The notes under the pieces were generated by a model. It searched no databases, was not told the DNA's origin, and saw only the letters and a program-made list of their open reading frames with translations. 64,000 nt of DNA from Pyrus communis. Taxonomy: Eukaryota > Streptophyta > Magnoliopsida > Rosales > Rosaceae. Where the stretch lies: positions 26,725,061 through 26,789,060 of the forward strand of contig NC_084804.1 of the NCBI RefSeq assembly GCF_963583255.1, written 5' to 3'. Positions within the stretch are counted from its first letter, which is position 1, and every line of letters starts with the position of its first letter. The translations under genes and the position numbers were made by a program. Shown piece after piece: positions 35,841-48,400 of the stretch.

Positions 35841-36350
35841 GCTATCAAATTATTCTTATCCAAGGTGTGGCAGATTCCTAGGGGAAAAGGGTTAGTTGTT
35901 TGCATGATTTTAGGACTCCTTAAATCAGATGGGAAGTGGTTCAATGTGATAAGGAATCCCCCTTACAGCTGGACATAAGGTAAAATAGGATTAGGATATG
36001 ATAAGATTAGTTTGGATAAGGTTTTGATAAGATAAGGTAATTTGGATAATGTTTCCTTCTTTATAGCTGATTCCTTATCTTCCAAGTCTTAAATTAATTC
36101 TTCCAGATGTTAAGCACATTCCTAGCCTCTTTTGAACTTCAAAAGCATCCATCCACCTTGCTCCATGCATGTGCTATCCATTTCAAGCCCCAAAACTGCT
36201 TTAAAATGCTCCAAATTGCCTTTTCTTGCCACTTTTGCCATTTGAACCTACAAACACACGAAAATGGCTTAAAATACTCTAATAAATAGAAACTAAGTTA
36301 GTAAATGCAAGGAAATAGGCTAACAAAGTTGTATAAATATGCTCCAATCA
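35841..36350 (-). repeat. LTR-A 5' LTR remnant
   Basis: About 510 bp containing the LTR start (reverse complement at 36330-36350) and a GATAAG cluster at 35990-36050. The promoter and distal half are deleted except for a short patch (caaattattcttatccaagg) at about 35846-35866. Confidence 0.75.
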
Positions 36351-37475
36351 AACGGCCTTTAGTTTTGCAGGTATGGTGGCACGAGATTCGAATGGAAGGT
36401 TCCTGGCAGCCTGCAGATACAACATCAAGATTCCATGTGTAGCAATGGTTGAGGCATTGGTTATTCTACATGGATGTGAGTTGGGTATCTCTTTCGGATG
36501 GACTTCAACTATCATTGAGTCTGACTCGTTGAAATCAAAATTTCTTACCTTAGGAATATGCTGACAAAAAGGGGAGTCTTTCCAAGATTGTCATTGGTCT
36601 TGGATCCCAATATCAGCCGATATGGCGGTTGACCAATTGGCGTTGCGTCGATGTAGGGAGATGTGCGACTTCATTTAGGTCAATCGATTTTATTTGGTTT
36701 AAGTTGTTTGCTTGCCTCTATGTAGGCTTTCTCTGTAATTTCGGCATCTTTACCTTGGTAATGAAGTATCCGATTCACCAAAAAAAATATATATTATTGG
36801 TGTAGTTGCTCGGCCACATGGCACCAATAGTGTTTCAGCTCTTTATTTTTAGATCTTTACAAATACAATAACATAAGGTCAAAACCATTTGTGTCCCCAA
36901 TGTCTCTGCCTTTTTCTAGTAAACTCTTTTTCCGTCTCTATCTCTACTTTGGTGATGGCAATCAATAAGAGCTACTTAAAGATGATGACTGAACCGAACG
37001 CGGCCGATTTGATCAACAACGATTTCAAAGAGCTCGGTGCTGCTGTTACGAAGCTTGCCGGCCATGCCGTCCACCTCGGCAACTTGGGATTTGGAACTTC
37101 TTTTCTCAAATGGGTTGCTTCTTTTGCTGCAATGTATGTCATCTTTCTCCTTGTTTTGGATTGGATGCTATGTTTTATGGTTTGTTTTGGCGTTATCATA
37201 ATTCACGGTAACCAATATGTTTCTAGGTAATTGTGAGTTATTGGAGATGTAGGGTTTCCAAATCCTGTATTGAACCCCTTTTTTTTTTTTCTTTTTTTTT
37301 CCTTTATTTTTTTCCATTATTTCACCAATTTTATGTTGATTTTTTCATGTTAATTTAGTTTGTTCTGTATTTTGTTAATTGTTCTTTGTGTGACATTTTA
37401 ATTTTGCTTGTACTAATTTGAGAAAATAAACATACGCTTAACTATTTGTTTATGTGCTTACTGTAGCTATTTATT

Positions 37476-39646
37476 TGATACATCTCGACCGAGATCAGGG
37501 CATGCTGGGCGTCACGTGAAAATGACGTAACCATGTGCACAGTGCGGAAGCTAATAAATAAAAATAAAAGTACGAATAAATAAAAACCAGCTATACACAA
37601 AGTAATAACATACATGTGCAAGCGTAAGTGTGAAAACAAAGTTCAGAGCACGGAAGACCTAATGCTGTCCGGGAGAAACAACACTACAAAAACACACCCA
37701 AAGGTGGTCCTACACTGGCGATAATCTGTTAGATATGCCGGGAAAATCCTCTGGGGAGCCACCAAAAGCGCTAGCCAAACTAGAACCTGGAGGGGCGCAA
37801 AACAAAAAACGTGAGTGGGCAAAAACAAAGTTTTCCAAAAACCATTTCATAAACAAAGTTCTAACCCCTCGCCGTAAAACCTGTATACTTCCCAAAAAAA
37901 ATAGAATATACGTATATATAAATCATACTCAGAAATATGCCATGCCAAATGCCTTAATATAAAATGCAAGTACTCAGGTAATGCCAAATAATGCCATGTA
38001 ATCTGTCAGCCGGAATCACCTAACGCGACCTGTACGGCTGAATCTAGAGCTCAAATCTCCATCTCACTAACTATACCTGCACACGAGTCGGAACCACCTA
38101 AAGTAGTCTGTACGACAGGACTGGGTGTATAATAAGTACGCTCAAGTGCTACGATCACGTGAAGGCTGGGCGAATAATCGCGGGTCACCTACAAGTCGGA
38201 ACCACCTAAAGTGGTCTGTACGACAGGACTGTGCACCTAACTTGGATCCAAGATGAGCGTGTGGTGTGGGAGGTGAACATCACGTGAAGGACTGTGCCCA
38301 ACTCTGGGCGGGAGCACTAACATTGGGGGTGCAGGTTATGAGCTCTCTATGCATCTCAAATCACGACTAAACATAAACATAAACCATAACTTACCTGGCA
38401 CTTACCTGTGCGTCCGCAGCACCAACATACATACATATATATATGCTACTAATAATGCATAAACAAACGGCAAACATAATGCATGGCATATAAACGTATA
38501 AACATTTCAATTCACTTTTCGGGAAAAACATAAGTATAAAGGTATATACGGAAAACCAAAAGCCCACTCACTGATATGTAGAAGGGTTGTAACCCCCTTG
38601 CCTCGAGTGATCATGCTCATCCTCGGGATAGGTCTCACCTATATGTGAAACAACTATAAAAACATTAATTTTAAAGCACATAACCAACCATACGAAATAA
38701 CTTCTCATACAAAGCTCAAATGGGGTGTATGAATACACCAACGTGACCTACTCAACCTCAGGAACATCCCCATATTTTTAGCAAAAATTTCCGACACCGT
38801 ACGCGCCCCCACGCGCTGACCAAGGCATGGCCACACCCACCACCCATGCGCAAGCACGTGCTTGGCACACTGACAACGTCAGTTAACGCCGTCAGGAATA
38901 TTTCATTAAATCTAACTGATGCCGTTAACGCCGTTAGGAATATTCCGTCTAAACTGACGGAATATTCCATCATCTTCTCCAGCCAAACTCCGGCGCCGTC
39001 GCTGGCGCCGGAAAACCGGGAAATTTTTAAAACTTTGTATCTTCTTCGTTTTTCAACCAAATTTCACAAAATTGGTACCAAAATGAAGCTTACAACAAGA
39101 GGAACAAATCCATACCACTTTCAAGCACTAAAACCCACGAAATCTCGCCGGGAAAACACCACCAACTCCGGCCAAACTTGTAACTCACGATCTCGACGTC
39201 CAAAACCTTCAAACGAACCACCCTGAGCCTTCTAAGGACCTCACCAAGCTTCCTACAAGCTTGAAATTCCCAAAAACACAAGAATTAACGTGTGCATGAA
39301 CAGTGACTAAATCGGGGGATCCCGACTTCGACGTGAAAACGAAGGTATCCTTACCTGAAAGGGGTATGGTTGAACTCCTAACGACCTCACGAGCACGAAT
39401 ATGTAATTTGTTTCCTCGATCTGTGAAGGTTTCAAGGGTTTTGGGTATGTCCGTACGAAAAGGATAGGAAAGGGAGAGAGAGAGAGCTCGGGACAGGGCA
39501 AAGAAAGAGGGAAGTGAGTGTGGTATGTGTGTGGTCCAAAATCAGCCAAGCAAACCCAAAAACAACCACACAACGAAACAACCATACTAGGGGCAAAACC
39601 GTCAATTCACCCCTACGGTATGAAAAGTTCGGGACGGGCTGTCACA
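37476..39646 (-). repeat. Solo Gypsy LTR (TGTGACAGCCCGTCCC type) in exon 2 of COR413
   Basis: 2171 bp. The right end is the reverse complement of TGTGACAGCCCGTCCCGAAC, a start typical of chromovirus (Tekay/Del-like) LTRs; the left end is tgatacatc. Exon codons flank it on both sides (C TAT TTA TT on the left; TTA ATC TTA GAT on the right). The target duplication is imperfect (tatt/tttt). Inside are a three-copy repeat around gtcggaaccacctaaag (38010-38245) and repeated ggaatattcc-type words at 38890-38970. No internal domain, hence solo. Confidence 0.85.
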
Positions 39647-39703
39647 TTTTAATCTTAGATCGAACAAACTAGAAATCGAACATTTTTACAGGGCTATTGA
39701 TCC

Positions 39704-41624
39704 TAGGCCTGACAATTCTTAACACGACCTGATAACTCGACACGACACGACATGGAATTAACAGGTGTTTAGGTTGATATGATAACGAATCGGGTCGTTA
39801 TCGAATAACCCGATAAGCACCTGTTAAGATAACAGGTTGGTTCGGGTATACACGTGGGTAACACAATACACGATAAGCAAAATATTAATTTTATAATTTT
39901 TATTACCCTAAAAAAATATTGTAATAATTATATATATTAATTTAACAATTTTATACCCCTAAAAACTATAATAATTACATATATAAATTAAATTAAATAT
40001 TAAAAATTGATGACCACTGGATCAGCTTAAATATACCATTCAATTTCTTAAGTATTATACGTACAAAATAAATAAATTTAAATCTACTTAATATACAACA
40101 TTGAATTTGATGGGATCAAATTCTACGAAACTAATTTGAATGATCTAACCATCAAACTTGTTTGTATGCATCGAGATCGCATCAGCAAAAATTCGAAAAA
40201 AACAAACATTCAAAGATCAAGTAATGGGACAAAACTTTTCGACGGTTATCAACGAAAAATCACAATTTAGCGGTTATTTTAACTCCGATTTTGATGAGTT
40301 TTTACAGCTACACTCCTTGACCCTATACAAATACAATGAATGAACTCGATCTTCAATTTAAAATATTTACACTAGTGGATACCACAAAATCTTATGTTAT
40401 ACTTAATGAAAGTATGAATAAACTCTTAAGTGTTAGTGAATCTATTATTTTGATGGGATACGCATTCTACGAAACTAGTTTCAACGATCCAACCATCGAA
40501 CTTGTTTGTATATACTTCAAGATCGCATACGCCAAAAATTGCAAAAAACAAACATTCAGAGATAAAGTAATGGGACAAAACTTTTCAAAGATTATCAACG
40601 AAAAATCACGATTTAACGGTTATTTTAACTCTGCTTTTGATGATTTTTTACAGCTACACTCCTTGACCCTATATGAATACAATGAATGAATTCGATCTTC
40701 AATTTAAAATATTTACCCTAGTGGATACCACAAAATCTTATGTTATGCTTAATGAAAGTAAAAATAAACTCTAAGTGTTAGTGAATCTATCGTTTTGATG
40801 GGATACGCATTCTACGAAAATAATTTCAACAATCCAACCATCAAACTTGTTTGTATATGCTTCAAGATCATATATGCCAAAAATCGCAAAAAACAAACAT
40901 TCAGAGATCAAGTACCGGGACAAAACTTTTCAACGGTTATCAACGAAAATTCACGATTTAACGGTTATTTTAACTTTGATTTTGATGATTTTTTTACAAC
41001 TACACTCCTTGACCCTATATGAATACAATGAATGAATTCGATCTTCAATTTAAAATATTTACACTAGTAGATACCACAAAATCTTATGTCATAATGATCG
41101 ATGAAAATTGAGGATTTTGTAAAAGGAATAACATGCCAAGCTTTGAGTTCCATTGGCAAGGTTTAAACATTTGAGAAAGGCTTCACAACCTTGAAAACAA
41201 AAACTCTTTCATTTTGCATATCCTTGCACATTTAATATTTTGTAATAGACTAGGGTGTATGGATGTTTGTTTCTTAGGTTCTTATTTTCAAGTGTAGATG
41301 TAGTATTTAAACAACAAATGTGTTTTAATGTTTTGAAGTAATATATGTGGCAATATGTGGTATGTGCAAATTTAAGAAAAAAAAATATTTTTCTTAACGG
41401 GTCATAGCCGGTCATAACGGGCTGGGTCACTTTACCCCGGTATGTGCAAATTTAAGGAAAAAAAATACATTTTTCTTAACAGGTCATAACGGGTCAGGTC
41501 ACTTTACCCGTCCTGTTAAGGACCCGTTAAGATAATGGGTGTGATACGACACGACCCGTTAAGATAACAAGTGTTACATGAAAACGACACGGACACGACA
41601 GACACGACCCGTTTGCCAGGCCTA
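39704..41624 (+). mobile_element. Non-autonomous hAT transposon in exon 2 of COR413, 8-bp TSD
   Basis: 1921 bp with short inverted ends (TAGGCCTGACAA... and ...TTTGCCAGGCCTA). Perfect 8-bp target duplication attgatcc at 39696-39703 and 41625-41632. Subterminal regions are full of acacgac, acccgttaagataa and inverted counterparts, typical of plant hAT ends. No transposase is encoded. The central part is a tandem repeat (40106-41090), and a second tandem duplication of about 80 bp lies near 41358-41515. Strand is arbitrary. Confidence 0.92.
40106..41090. repeat. Tandem repeat, about 344 bp x 2.9, inside the hAT element
   Basis: Units start with tttgatggga at 40106, 40449 and 40794 (periods 343 and 345). 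Copies 2 and 3 differ little; copy 1 is more diverged. Each contains a ctccttgaccctata word and an accacaaaatcttatg word. The repeat makes similar chance frames in each copy; these are not taken as genes. Confidence 0.93.
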
Positions 41625-43792
41625 ATTGATCCCCTACATTTTCTTCACCCTTCCTTCGATATTGTTCGACATCTTCAGGTGACTTTCTACACTGTGTGCA
41701 GCAGTTACATATTTCCTGTTATCTGTGTTTTCGGTCTGGTTTATTCCCTAAACCCTCCCTGATTATAGCTAACAAATCTGTATTTTCTCAGGGGAGAAGT
41801 AGGAAATGGATTGCTTTCGTTGGTGTTGTCTTACGGCTTTTCTTCCCTAAACGTTTCCCAGGTAAAATATTGTTTTAATTCCTAATGTGAGCATTACCAC
41901 TACTTTAATCACCGTTGGATGACTGATTTAACCAGTCTACTTAGGCAAATTTTGAAATTTAAACTTGTCCAACGGCAATTAATACGGTGATAATGCTGGT
42001 GAGCAAAATGGTTGTTACATTATCCTAATCCCATTCTGTTTACTGATTGTGGTCACAAACTGTGATGATAACCTCCAGAGTGGCTGGAATTGCCGGCAGC
42101 GTTGATTCTTCTTATAGTGGTTGCTCCTAGCTTATTTGCGGACACTCTGAGGGGCGACTGGATTGGTGTTGTAATGTCTTCTCGTCGCAGGTTATTTGCT
42201 TCAAGAACACATCCGGGCAGCCGGTGGGTTCAGAGATGCTTTCACCAAACCTGGCGGAATATCAAACACTGTTGGCATAATCATTTTGTTCGTCTACCCT
42301 GTTTGGGCAATTGTACTTTACATCTTACAGACTTTTACAACCATGCTTACCATCATGATTCATGTGGAGTGGTTTTGAGTTTCTAAATTTTCACGGGTTC
42401 CTTTTTGTGTCATTCATTCGTGTAATCCTACAACAATTCATATTTTTGTTGTCTTTCCGTATGTATCGTATGGTTTGCAATCATCAAAACGTGAGCAAAA
42501 ACCTTGTTGAAGATACAGTTCATCTTTTTCACTTATTGAAAGTATATATGTTTATGGATAATCTAACTGAGCCTTTTTTTCCCGGGAAGTATTGGTCCCC
42601 TTTCTTCGGGCAAGGGTGGGTGTTATGCCTCCTACATTGATTGTTATCGAGAATAATCTCGTCTGATCCTATTCTATTTATTTTGCAAAGGAACTTAAAT
42701 TTCCACCAAAAGAAGAAACAAATGTAAACTTAATTACAACCTTCAATCATGATTGCAACTCCTTATTTTCTTCTTTCCTTCTCTCCAAGATGAGGGAACA
42801 CGCAAAGCGCCAACAGAGACACAAAGGTAGAACCAAACAGCAACCTTCAAGCTTCACTTCAGGAAAAAAAAATAACATAATGCAGAATCTTCATCCTCAT
42901 GGACCTCGGCCAGTCGGCCTTCATTATCTTCACCACCTTCGTTATCCCTGATACCTCTTCTTTGTGTGTTCATCCTCCGGCATTATTACATGGGCACCAC
43001 AGCTTGCCGTCACACAACGAAGTTCCTGCAATTTAACAAATTGTTATTGCAGGTGGGAAGGTTAACAAAGTTGCTTCCTGATAGATCAAGTTTTTGCAAT
43101 GTGGACATGCAATCAAGGTTCACATAGAAATCAGTGATATTCATAAACAGCATCCTCCCAAATAGCCTGGGAAACGCTAAGTTCCTTCATCACAGCTTTC
43201 TACTTCTAATAAATTTCCTTCATCCAGATATATTACATACTAACACAGCTGCATACTGATCAAAGAAACGAAAGGTATGAAGCAAACTTCTTATGTTGTG
43301 GCCTATGACTTACTCATCTGTTTTTCTGAATCTGGTTCAGTTTGTTCTCACTTCTCTGTTTCCGTAGCATTGATAACTTTTATTCCCAACATAATCAAGC
43401 AACCGAATTACTGTTTGCTGCAGCCTAACTATTGCAATTAAGAAAGGGACATAAGTATTCAAATATTGCTCAGAAATCAATTGTGTTTTTGTTCTTTTTA
43501 TCAAGAGATTTTCTCAATACTGCTAATATATTGTGTCCATATGAATTTATACGATAACATGTATCAGAGTTTTGTTGTAGGGATACATATATGTATGTGT
43601 GCGAGGGTATCAATACTACTTATACATGAAGGTAAGCCAATAAAACAAAAAGTAAAGGAACAACCAATCCACCCTTCAAACTTTTTCAACTTTGTTCCAA
43701 GGTAAGCCAAAATTGCCTTCGTTCCATCAATCCTTTTTCAGCTATTTATGTGTGTGTATGCTCAGAAATACATCATATCACCATGAATTGGG

Positions 43793-43838
43793 GGAGAGAG
43801 AGAGAGAGAGAGAGTGAGAGAGAGAGAGAGAGAGAGAT
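43793..43838. repeat. (GA)n microsatellite
   Basis: About 22 GA units with a single T interruption. Confidence 0.97.
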
Positions 43839-44686
43839 CCCAATATGTTACCACTTACCACCACCGTACCAAACAATATGGAGTAGATTACCTATTCATG
43901 GCGATACACGCTACAACTTTACAAACTATCTGTATAGCAATTTGGTTCATAAGGTGATTAACCTTCATAGATAATAGTGAGCTTCCAAACGGAAAAGAAA
44001 TATCACCATCAAAGTTTCTCAAAGCAATTGAGGAGTCAAGGACTTGAATCATTGTATTTTGTGAAAATTATGCATCCTTAACATGGTGTTTGAATGAACT
44101 TGCTAATATCCGTAAGTGTAAATAATATTCAAAGCAACAAAAGATTTGATCAATTTTTCACAAGCTGAATCCCTTAGAAGTACCAAAATTTTCCTTTGAT
44201 TTTTGTGCTTCCGCGATTCACCTTGTAAAAAATTTGCTAAACTTATCATTTCTTTGAAAATTCTTTACATTGAAGGATCTTACCAAGTTTATCCAAACAC
44301 CATGTTCCGGATGCATAACTTTTCAGAAAATGCAATGATATATACAAATCCTCGACTCCTCAAATGCTTGAGAAGCGTCGACGCTGATCGCTTTCTCTCT
44401 CCCCCTCTGTTGGTCATGACCAGATCGGATGGAAGAGCTTCTCTCAACATGTTTGCACTCTTTGGTGCTATGCACAAACTCTTGGCTTTGCACCCCGCAC
44501 ACTCATCTTTCTATAACTCCACACTTTATTGACATCGGCGGAGGCTTGCATTCTCAGGAGGAAATTAAACAAATAAAGCTCCCAAACCATGCCAGGAGGT
44601 GGTAAACCTAACTTTCGCAAGGCAAGGATCGGTCAGTCCTACCTACTAGCTTTAGCCAAAGTAGTTGTCGGCCTACTTTACTTTTC

Positions 44687-44720
44687 CTTTTTCCTTTTTC
44701 CTTTTTCCTTTTTCTTTTTG
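44687..44720. repeat. (CCTTTTT)n short tandem repeat
   Basis: Four to five copies of a 7-bp pyrimidine unit. Confidence 0.9.
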
Positions 44721-45494
44721 GTTTTGGTTTTGGCTGGGATTCATTTATGGAAAAGCTTTGGCTAACAGACCAATAGAAAGCGTTGCTATTGGGTTAACAA
44801 AAACAAAACCATCATTTTTCTAGTTCTTACAAACTAGCCATTTCTCAATTTAGTTGTTGCAAGATAGTTTTTGTTCTAATATTTGTTCTTGGGGCAATGA
44901 TATTGTACAAAATGACACATTTGCTCACATTTTCTAATAAATGGTCAGTTTTGTGTGTGCAAATGATGTTTATCATTATTCACGACCGAAAAAAGAACAT
45001 TATTGGTGTTCTTATAATCCCATGAGACTCCTGTCTCATTTGCAATACTACAATCATCAACCCTTCTCTAACCTGCAATCCTCATGTTGTTTCCAAATGC
45101 AAGAGCCTAGGTGTTAGGTCATCTCCAGTCATAGATAGCTAAATAACTTAGGCTACGTTTAGCCTTCAAAAATATAATTTTTTAAAGAATATTGCAAGAC
45201 TATTTTTTTTTTCTTCTCGTCATACATTGCTTTATTTTTGCCCTATTCGCATTTCGTTAATTTATATGTTTTGAGCAAAAACTATGGTGCAAAACTCATA
45301 CGTTGACATTTGCATTTAATTTCCAAGGAAAAACAAGATGTGAATATGAACCAATTAATAGATTGCTTTGAGTTATAAAGCAAAAGAAAAAGAAGAAAAG
45401 AAAGAGGAATAGATGCTACGTAAACCCTTTAATTTTCTTTACGAAAAAAGAAAGGCAAATAAAAGGAAAAAGGAGATTCTGCAGTTGGGAGAAT

Positions 45495-48400
45495 TGATAG
45501 GAGCATATTTATGCGACTTTGTTAGCCTATTTCCTTGCATTTACTTAGTTAGTTTTTATTTATTATGGTGTTTTAAGTTATTTTCGTGTGTTTGTAGGTC
45601 TAAACGGTAAAGTTGGCAAGAAAAGGCAATTTGGAGCATTTTAGAACAGTTTTGGACTTGGATTGGATAGCATGTGTATGGAGCATAATGGATGGACGTT
45701 TTTGGTGACAAATGATGCTAAAAATGTGCTACAAATCTGGAAGAATTAAATTAAGGCTTGTGATGCGAACTAAATAAGCACACAAATTAAAACCCTCTTG
45801 TGACAATTGTAGTATATGAATAAGTAGGGATCGTTCTAAACCGGGGATTAGGAGGGATTACAAAATCACTTGGAAACTGACTCAAAAACTTAAAACAAAG
45901 GTTAAAACACTAAACTAGACTCAAAGAATGCAAAACTAAACACTTAAAACACTAAAACAAATCAAAAGACTCAAAACAACACCAAAACACTCAAAACTGC
46001 CTTAAAAACACTTTCTGGGCAGTTTTGAGCACTTTGACTACTTTGGACGAATTTGGGAAATAAATTGATTCAAAACACTTAGAAACACAAACTAAGACAC
46101 TTTCTAACTAAATTGGACACTAAAGTAAAGGGGGATTGAGTTTTTGACGAAATTAAATAAAATGCACAGATTGTAATTAAGGGCAGATTGTAAAGATGAA
46201 TTTGATGAAAATATGGATGAAATGCTAGCTAGAAGGTTATTCTCCACACATGTCACACTTGCATACAAGATGATTTTCAGTTGGTCTTTCGCTGAATTAT
46301 GAAACTCAACACCCCGGGTTAATTAGGTCCGCTTAAATTAACCTTCAGATTTCCCTAGAATCATTGAATTGGATGAATATGCATCGCAAACAAATTATTC
46401 CTAACAAGTTCTCTATATGAACAGCATAATAAAGATACAAGTTAGAATCATTACGTTCTTTGGAAATCATAAGTGTTGACGAGGCATTCGTTACTATGAT
46501 GAGCATGAAACTAGTGCCAAGAATTCATTTAACGCGATTGTTTATAAGCAACCTCCACTACTTGTGAATATAAGTTCATAACTATTAGGTGAAATTCACT
46601 TATATTCTAGCGTCATATTCATGCATGAAAATTAAGCGTGCACTCTCAATAAACATACACAAATAAGTTATCAATCAAGCAGTTAAACAAATTGAATTCA
46701 CAATTCATGAAATTCCAACCAAAGGTAATCAATTCATATTGCAAGAATAAACATGGTTTCGAATCACCCCCTAGCTAACTAGGGATTTAGCCTCTCATGT
46801 TTACAGAAAGAGAAATAAAATTGAATTTAAACATGAAGATTAAAAGATTGATTACACCTAGAACGCCCAACGAATCCACTTGAATTTCTGCGCGTCTAAG
46901 TCCCTCTTTCTTCTTCTCTTTGCTGCGGCAGAGAGGTTTTATGGTGTTTGGATGATTTTCTGATTTTGGGATGGGGTTATGGTGATATGGTGGTGCGGCA
47001 AGGTGGTGGAGTGATGGAGGAAGGTTTGTATGGTGGCTGGAAGGGTGGAGATGGCTGCGGCAAGGTGTGGAAGTGGCTGGAATTGATGGAGGAGGTTGCG
47101 GCAAAGGTGGGAATTAGGGTGATGGAGGCTACAGCTTAGAGGGAAATTAGGGTGAATGATGGCTGAATGATGTGTAGAATGAAAAGTCCATCAATGAGAG
47201 AAGAGAGTTAGGGTTTTAGAATAAAGGGTACGGCTCAGATTAGAAGGCTTAGGGTTTTTGGATGGGAATTGCGGCTGAGATGAGTTTGTGGCTAAAAACT
47301 AAAAAGAATGAATCAAAGAAGAGAAAATAGGGTGCGGCTAGGTTGTAAAATGTGTAGGGTTTCAGAAAATAAACCCTAGCTTATTAAAATTAAATCAAAG
47401 GCTTTTAAAATTAGGAAATAAAATCAGAATTTAAAAGGGATGGCTGCAAGGTGTGGCTAGGGTTAGGTTAGGAGAGGGAAATAGGGTTTAAGTGAATGAC
47501 ATTGGACCTAAATACCCTCCCTTGCACGGCAAGGGAAGGGGAGAAGAGAAAAGGGCACGGCAAGGGTGTTTAAGAGGCCTAGGGCCTTCGTTTTGTGTCC
47601 TAAAGTGCCTACAAGGCCTTCAAAGTGGCTAGAAAATACGGACGTTTAAGATTAGGAAAGGTTACCAAAACGGGAAACCTAGGGTTAACTTTCCTACTTC
47701 AAGTAGGAATCCTTGTTTGAGTAGGAATCCTCGTTTTGGTAGGAATTCATCGTTGGATTAGGAATTCATCGTTTCTTCAAGTCTTCAACTCATTCATTCC
47801 TCATTTGCTCCAAAAGACTCCAATTTGCATCTTCTTGCACACTTTGGCCTTATAATCTGAAAATGCACAAAAGTGACTTTAAACACAAAAATAGCTAAGA
47901 AAACACAACATAAATGCACGAGAACAAGCTAATTAAGTCGCATAAATATGCTCCTATCAGCTTGGAAGACAAGGAATCAACTGAAAACAAGGAGATGTTA
48001 TCCAACCTTATCCTATCTTATCCAATCTTATCTTATCTTATCCCATATTATCCAAACATTATCCTATTTAATCCAACATTATTTAAACTTATCTCCAGCT
48101 GCAACAGGAGTCCTTATCCTATTCTAAATACTTCCCATCTGATTCTAGGAGTCCTAATCCATTCAAACAACTCAATCCATTTCCTTATTGGATTAAGCCA
48201 TTTTAACCCTATATATATGAAGTTCCTGCAGAGATTTAGGGACAACCATAGAGAGACAAATTAAGAGAAATTAAACACTTTGTGCCGTAGCTTTGCAAGG
48301 AAGGAAGGAGAAGAAGAGCTTGGAGCCATGCCTACCATCCAAGGCCTTTGGGATTGTTGGAGCGTTCCTAGGTGTATTCTAACCTTAGTTTTAGTCCAAT

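Larger units (their letters stand above)
29875..36350 (-). mobile_element. LTR-A (LARD-like) element with nested LTRs, TSD aacgg
   Basis: Outer ends TGATGTGATA (29875) and GCTCCAATCA (36350), flanked by aacgg at 29870-29874 and 36351-36355. On the minus strand: a shortened 5' LTR (36350 to about 35841), non-coding internal domain (35840-34360), polypurine tract and LTR (34359-30720) with a further LTR-A inside it (31134-33279), and an LTR fragment (30719-29875). No coding capacity beyond chance frames. The two outermost ends are those of one insertion; the middle has been rearranged. Confidence 0.85.
29780..36680 (+). pseudogene. RNase H-domain (RVT_3-like) protein remnant, split by an LTR-A element
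   Basis: The left piece (to 29874) encodes WVPPCPEFVKINVDASWVATT. The right piece (from 36356) continues in frame with AFSFAGMVARDSNGRFLAAC, AMVEALVILHGCELG and IIESDS, then a frameshift and WSWIPISADMAVDQLALRR. The Asp of VDAS, Glu of MVEAL, Asp of ESDS and Asp of VDQLA fit the D-E-D-D set of RNase HI. Such domains occur at the end of plant LINE polyproteins and in a plant RNase H-like family; I cannot say which. Removing 29875-36350 plus one aacgg restores the reading frame exactly. The frameshift near 36540-36575 and a stop near 36680 show it was, or has become, a pseudogene. Confidence 0.75.
36955..42378 (+). pseudogene. COR413-PM (family): COR413-type cold-regulated plasma-membrane protein gene, disrupted
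   Basis: Four exons reconstruct a COR413-PM-like protein, a plant multi-pass membrane family linked to cold response. Exon 1 (36955-37133, MAINKSYLKMMTEPNAADLI.., LGFGTSFLKWVASFAA) ends at a GTATGT donor. Exon 2 starts after tactgtag at 37467 and ends at 41678 (PYIFFTLPSILFDIFR). It is split by a solo LTR (37476-39646) and a hAT element (39704-41624), and has TAG in place of the Trp after LDRTN. Exon 3 (41792-41861, KWIAFVGVVLRLFFPKRFP) has a 1-bp deletion. Exon 4 (42079-42378, EWLELPAALILLIVVAPSLF.., CLLVAGYLLQEHIRAAGGF, GISNTVGIIILFVYPVWAIVLY) lacks 2 bp. Splice phases agree across introns, which supports the model. Start codon chosen as the family-like short N-terminus. It cannot encode a full protein. 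Confidence 0.92.
42379..45494. other. Intergenic sequence after COR413
   Basis: No confident gene. Contains a (GA)n microsatellite at 43793-43838, a (ccttttt)n stretch at about 44687-44720 and AT-rich single-copy-looking DNA. A possible minus-strand terminal exon lies near 42942-43027 (see findings). A chance frame at 44203-44532 has no recognisable domain. Confidence 0.5.

Noticed and set aside
38846..39226. 126-codon plus-strand frame
   Set aside because: It lies inside the chromovirus-type solo LTR, has no domain, and its length follows from local GC-rich composition.
40158..41035. Three similar frames with shared peptides such as KKQTFRDQVMGQNFS
   Set aside because: They are translations of the 344-bp tandem repeat in a non-coding hAT element; copies have different frame lengths and no known domain.
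40106..41090. CRISPR-like or satellite array
   Set aside because: Units are contiguous 344-bp tandem copies without spacers, inside a plant hAT transposon.
44203..44532. 109-codon frame in the intergenic region
   Set aside because: No recognisable domain, no splice or promoter context, and overlapping frames of similar length on the other strand.
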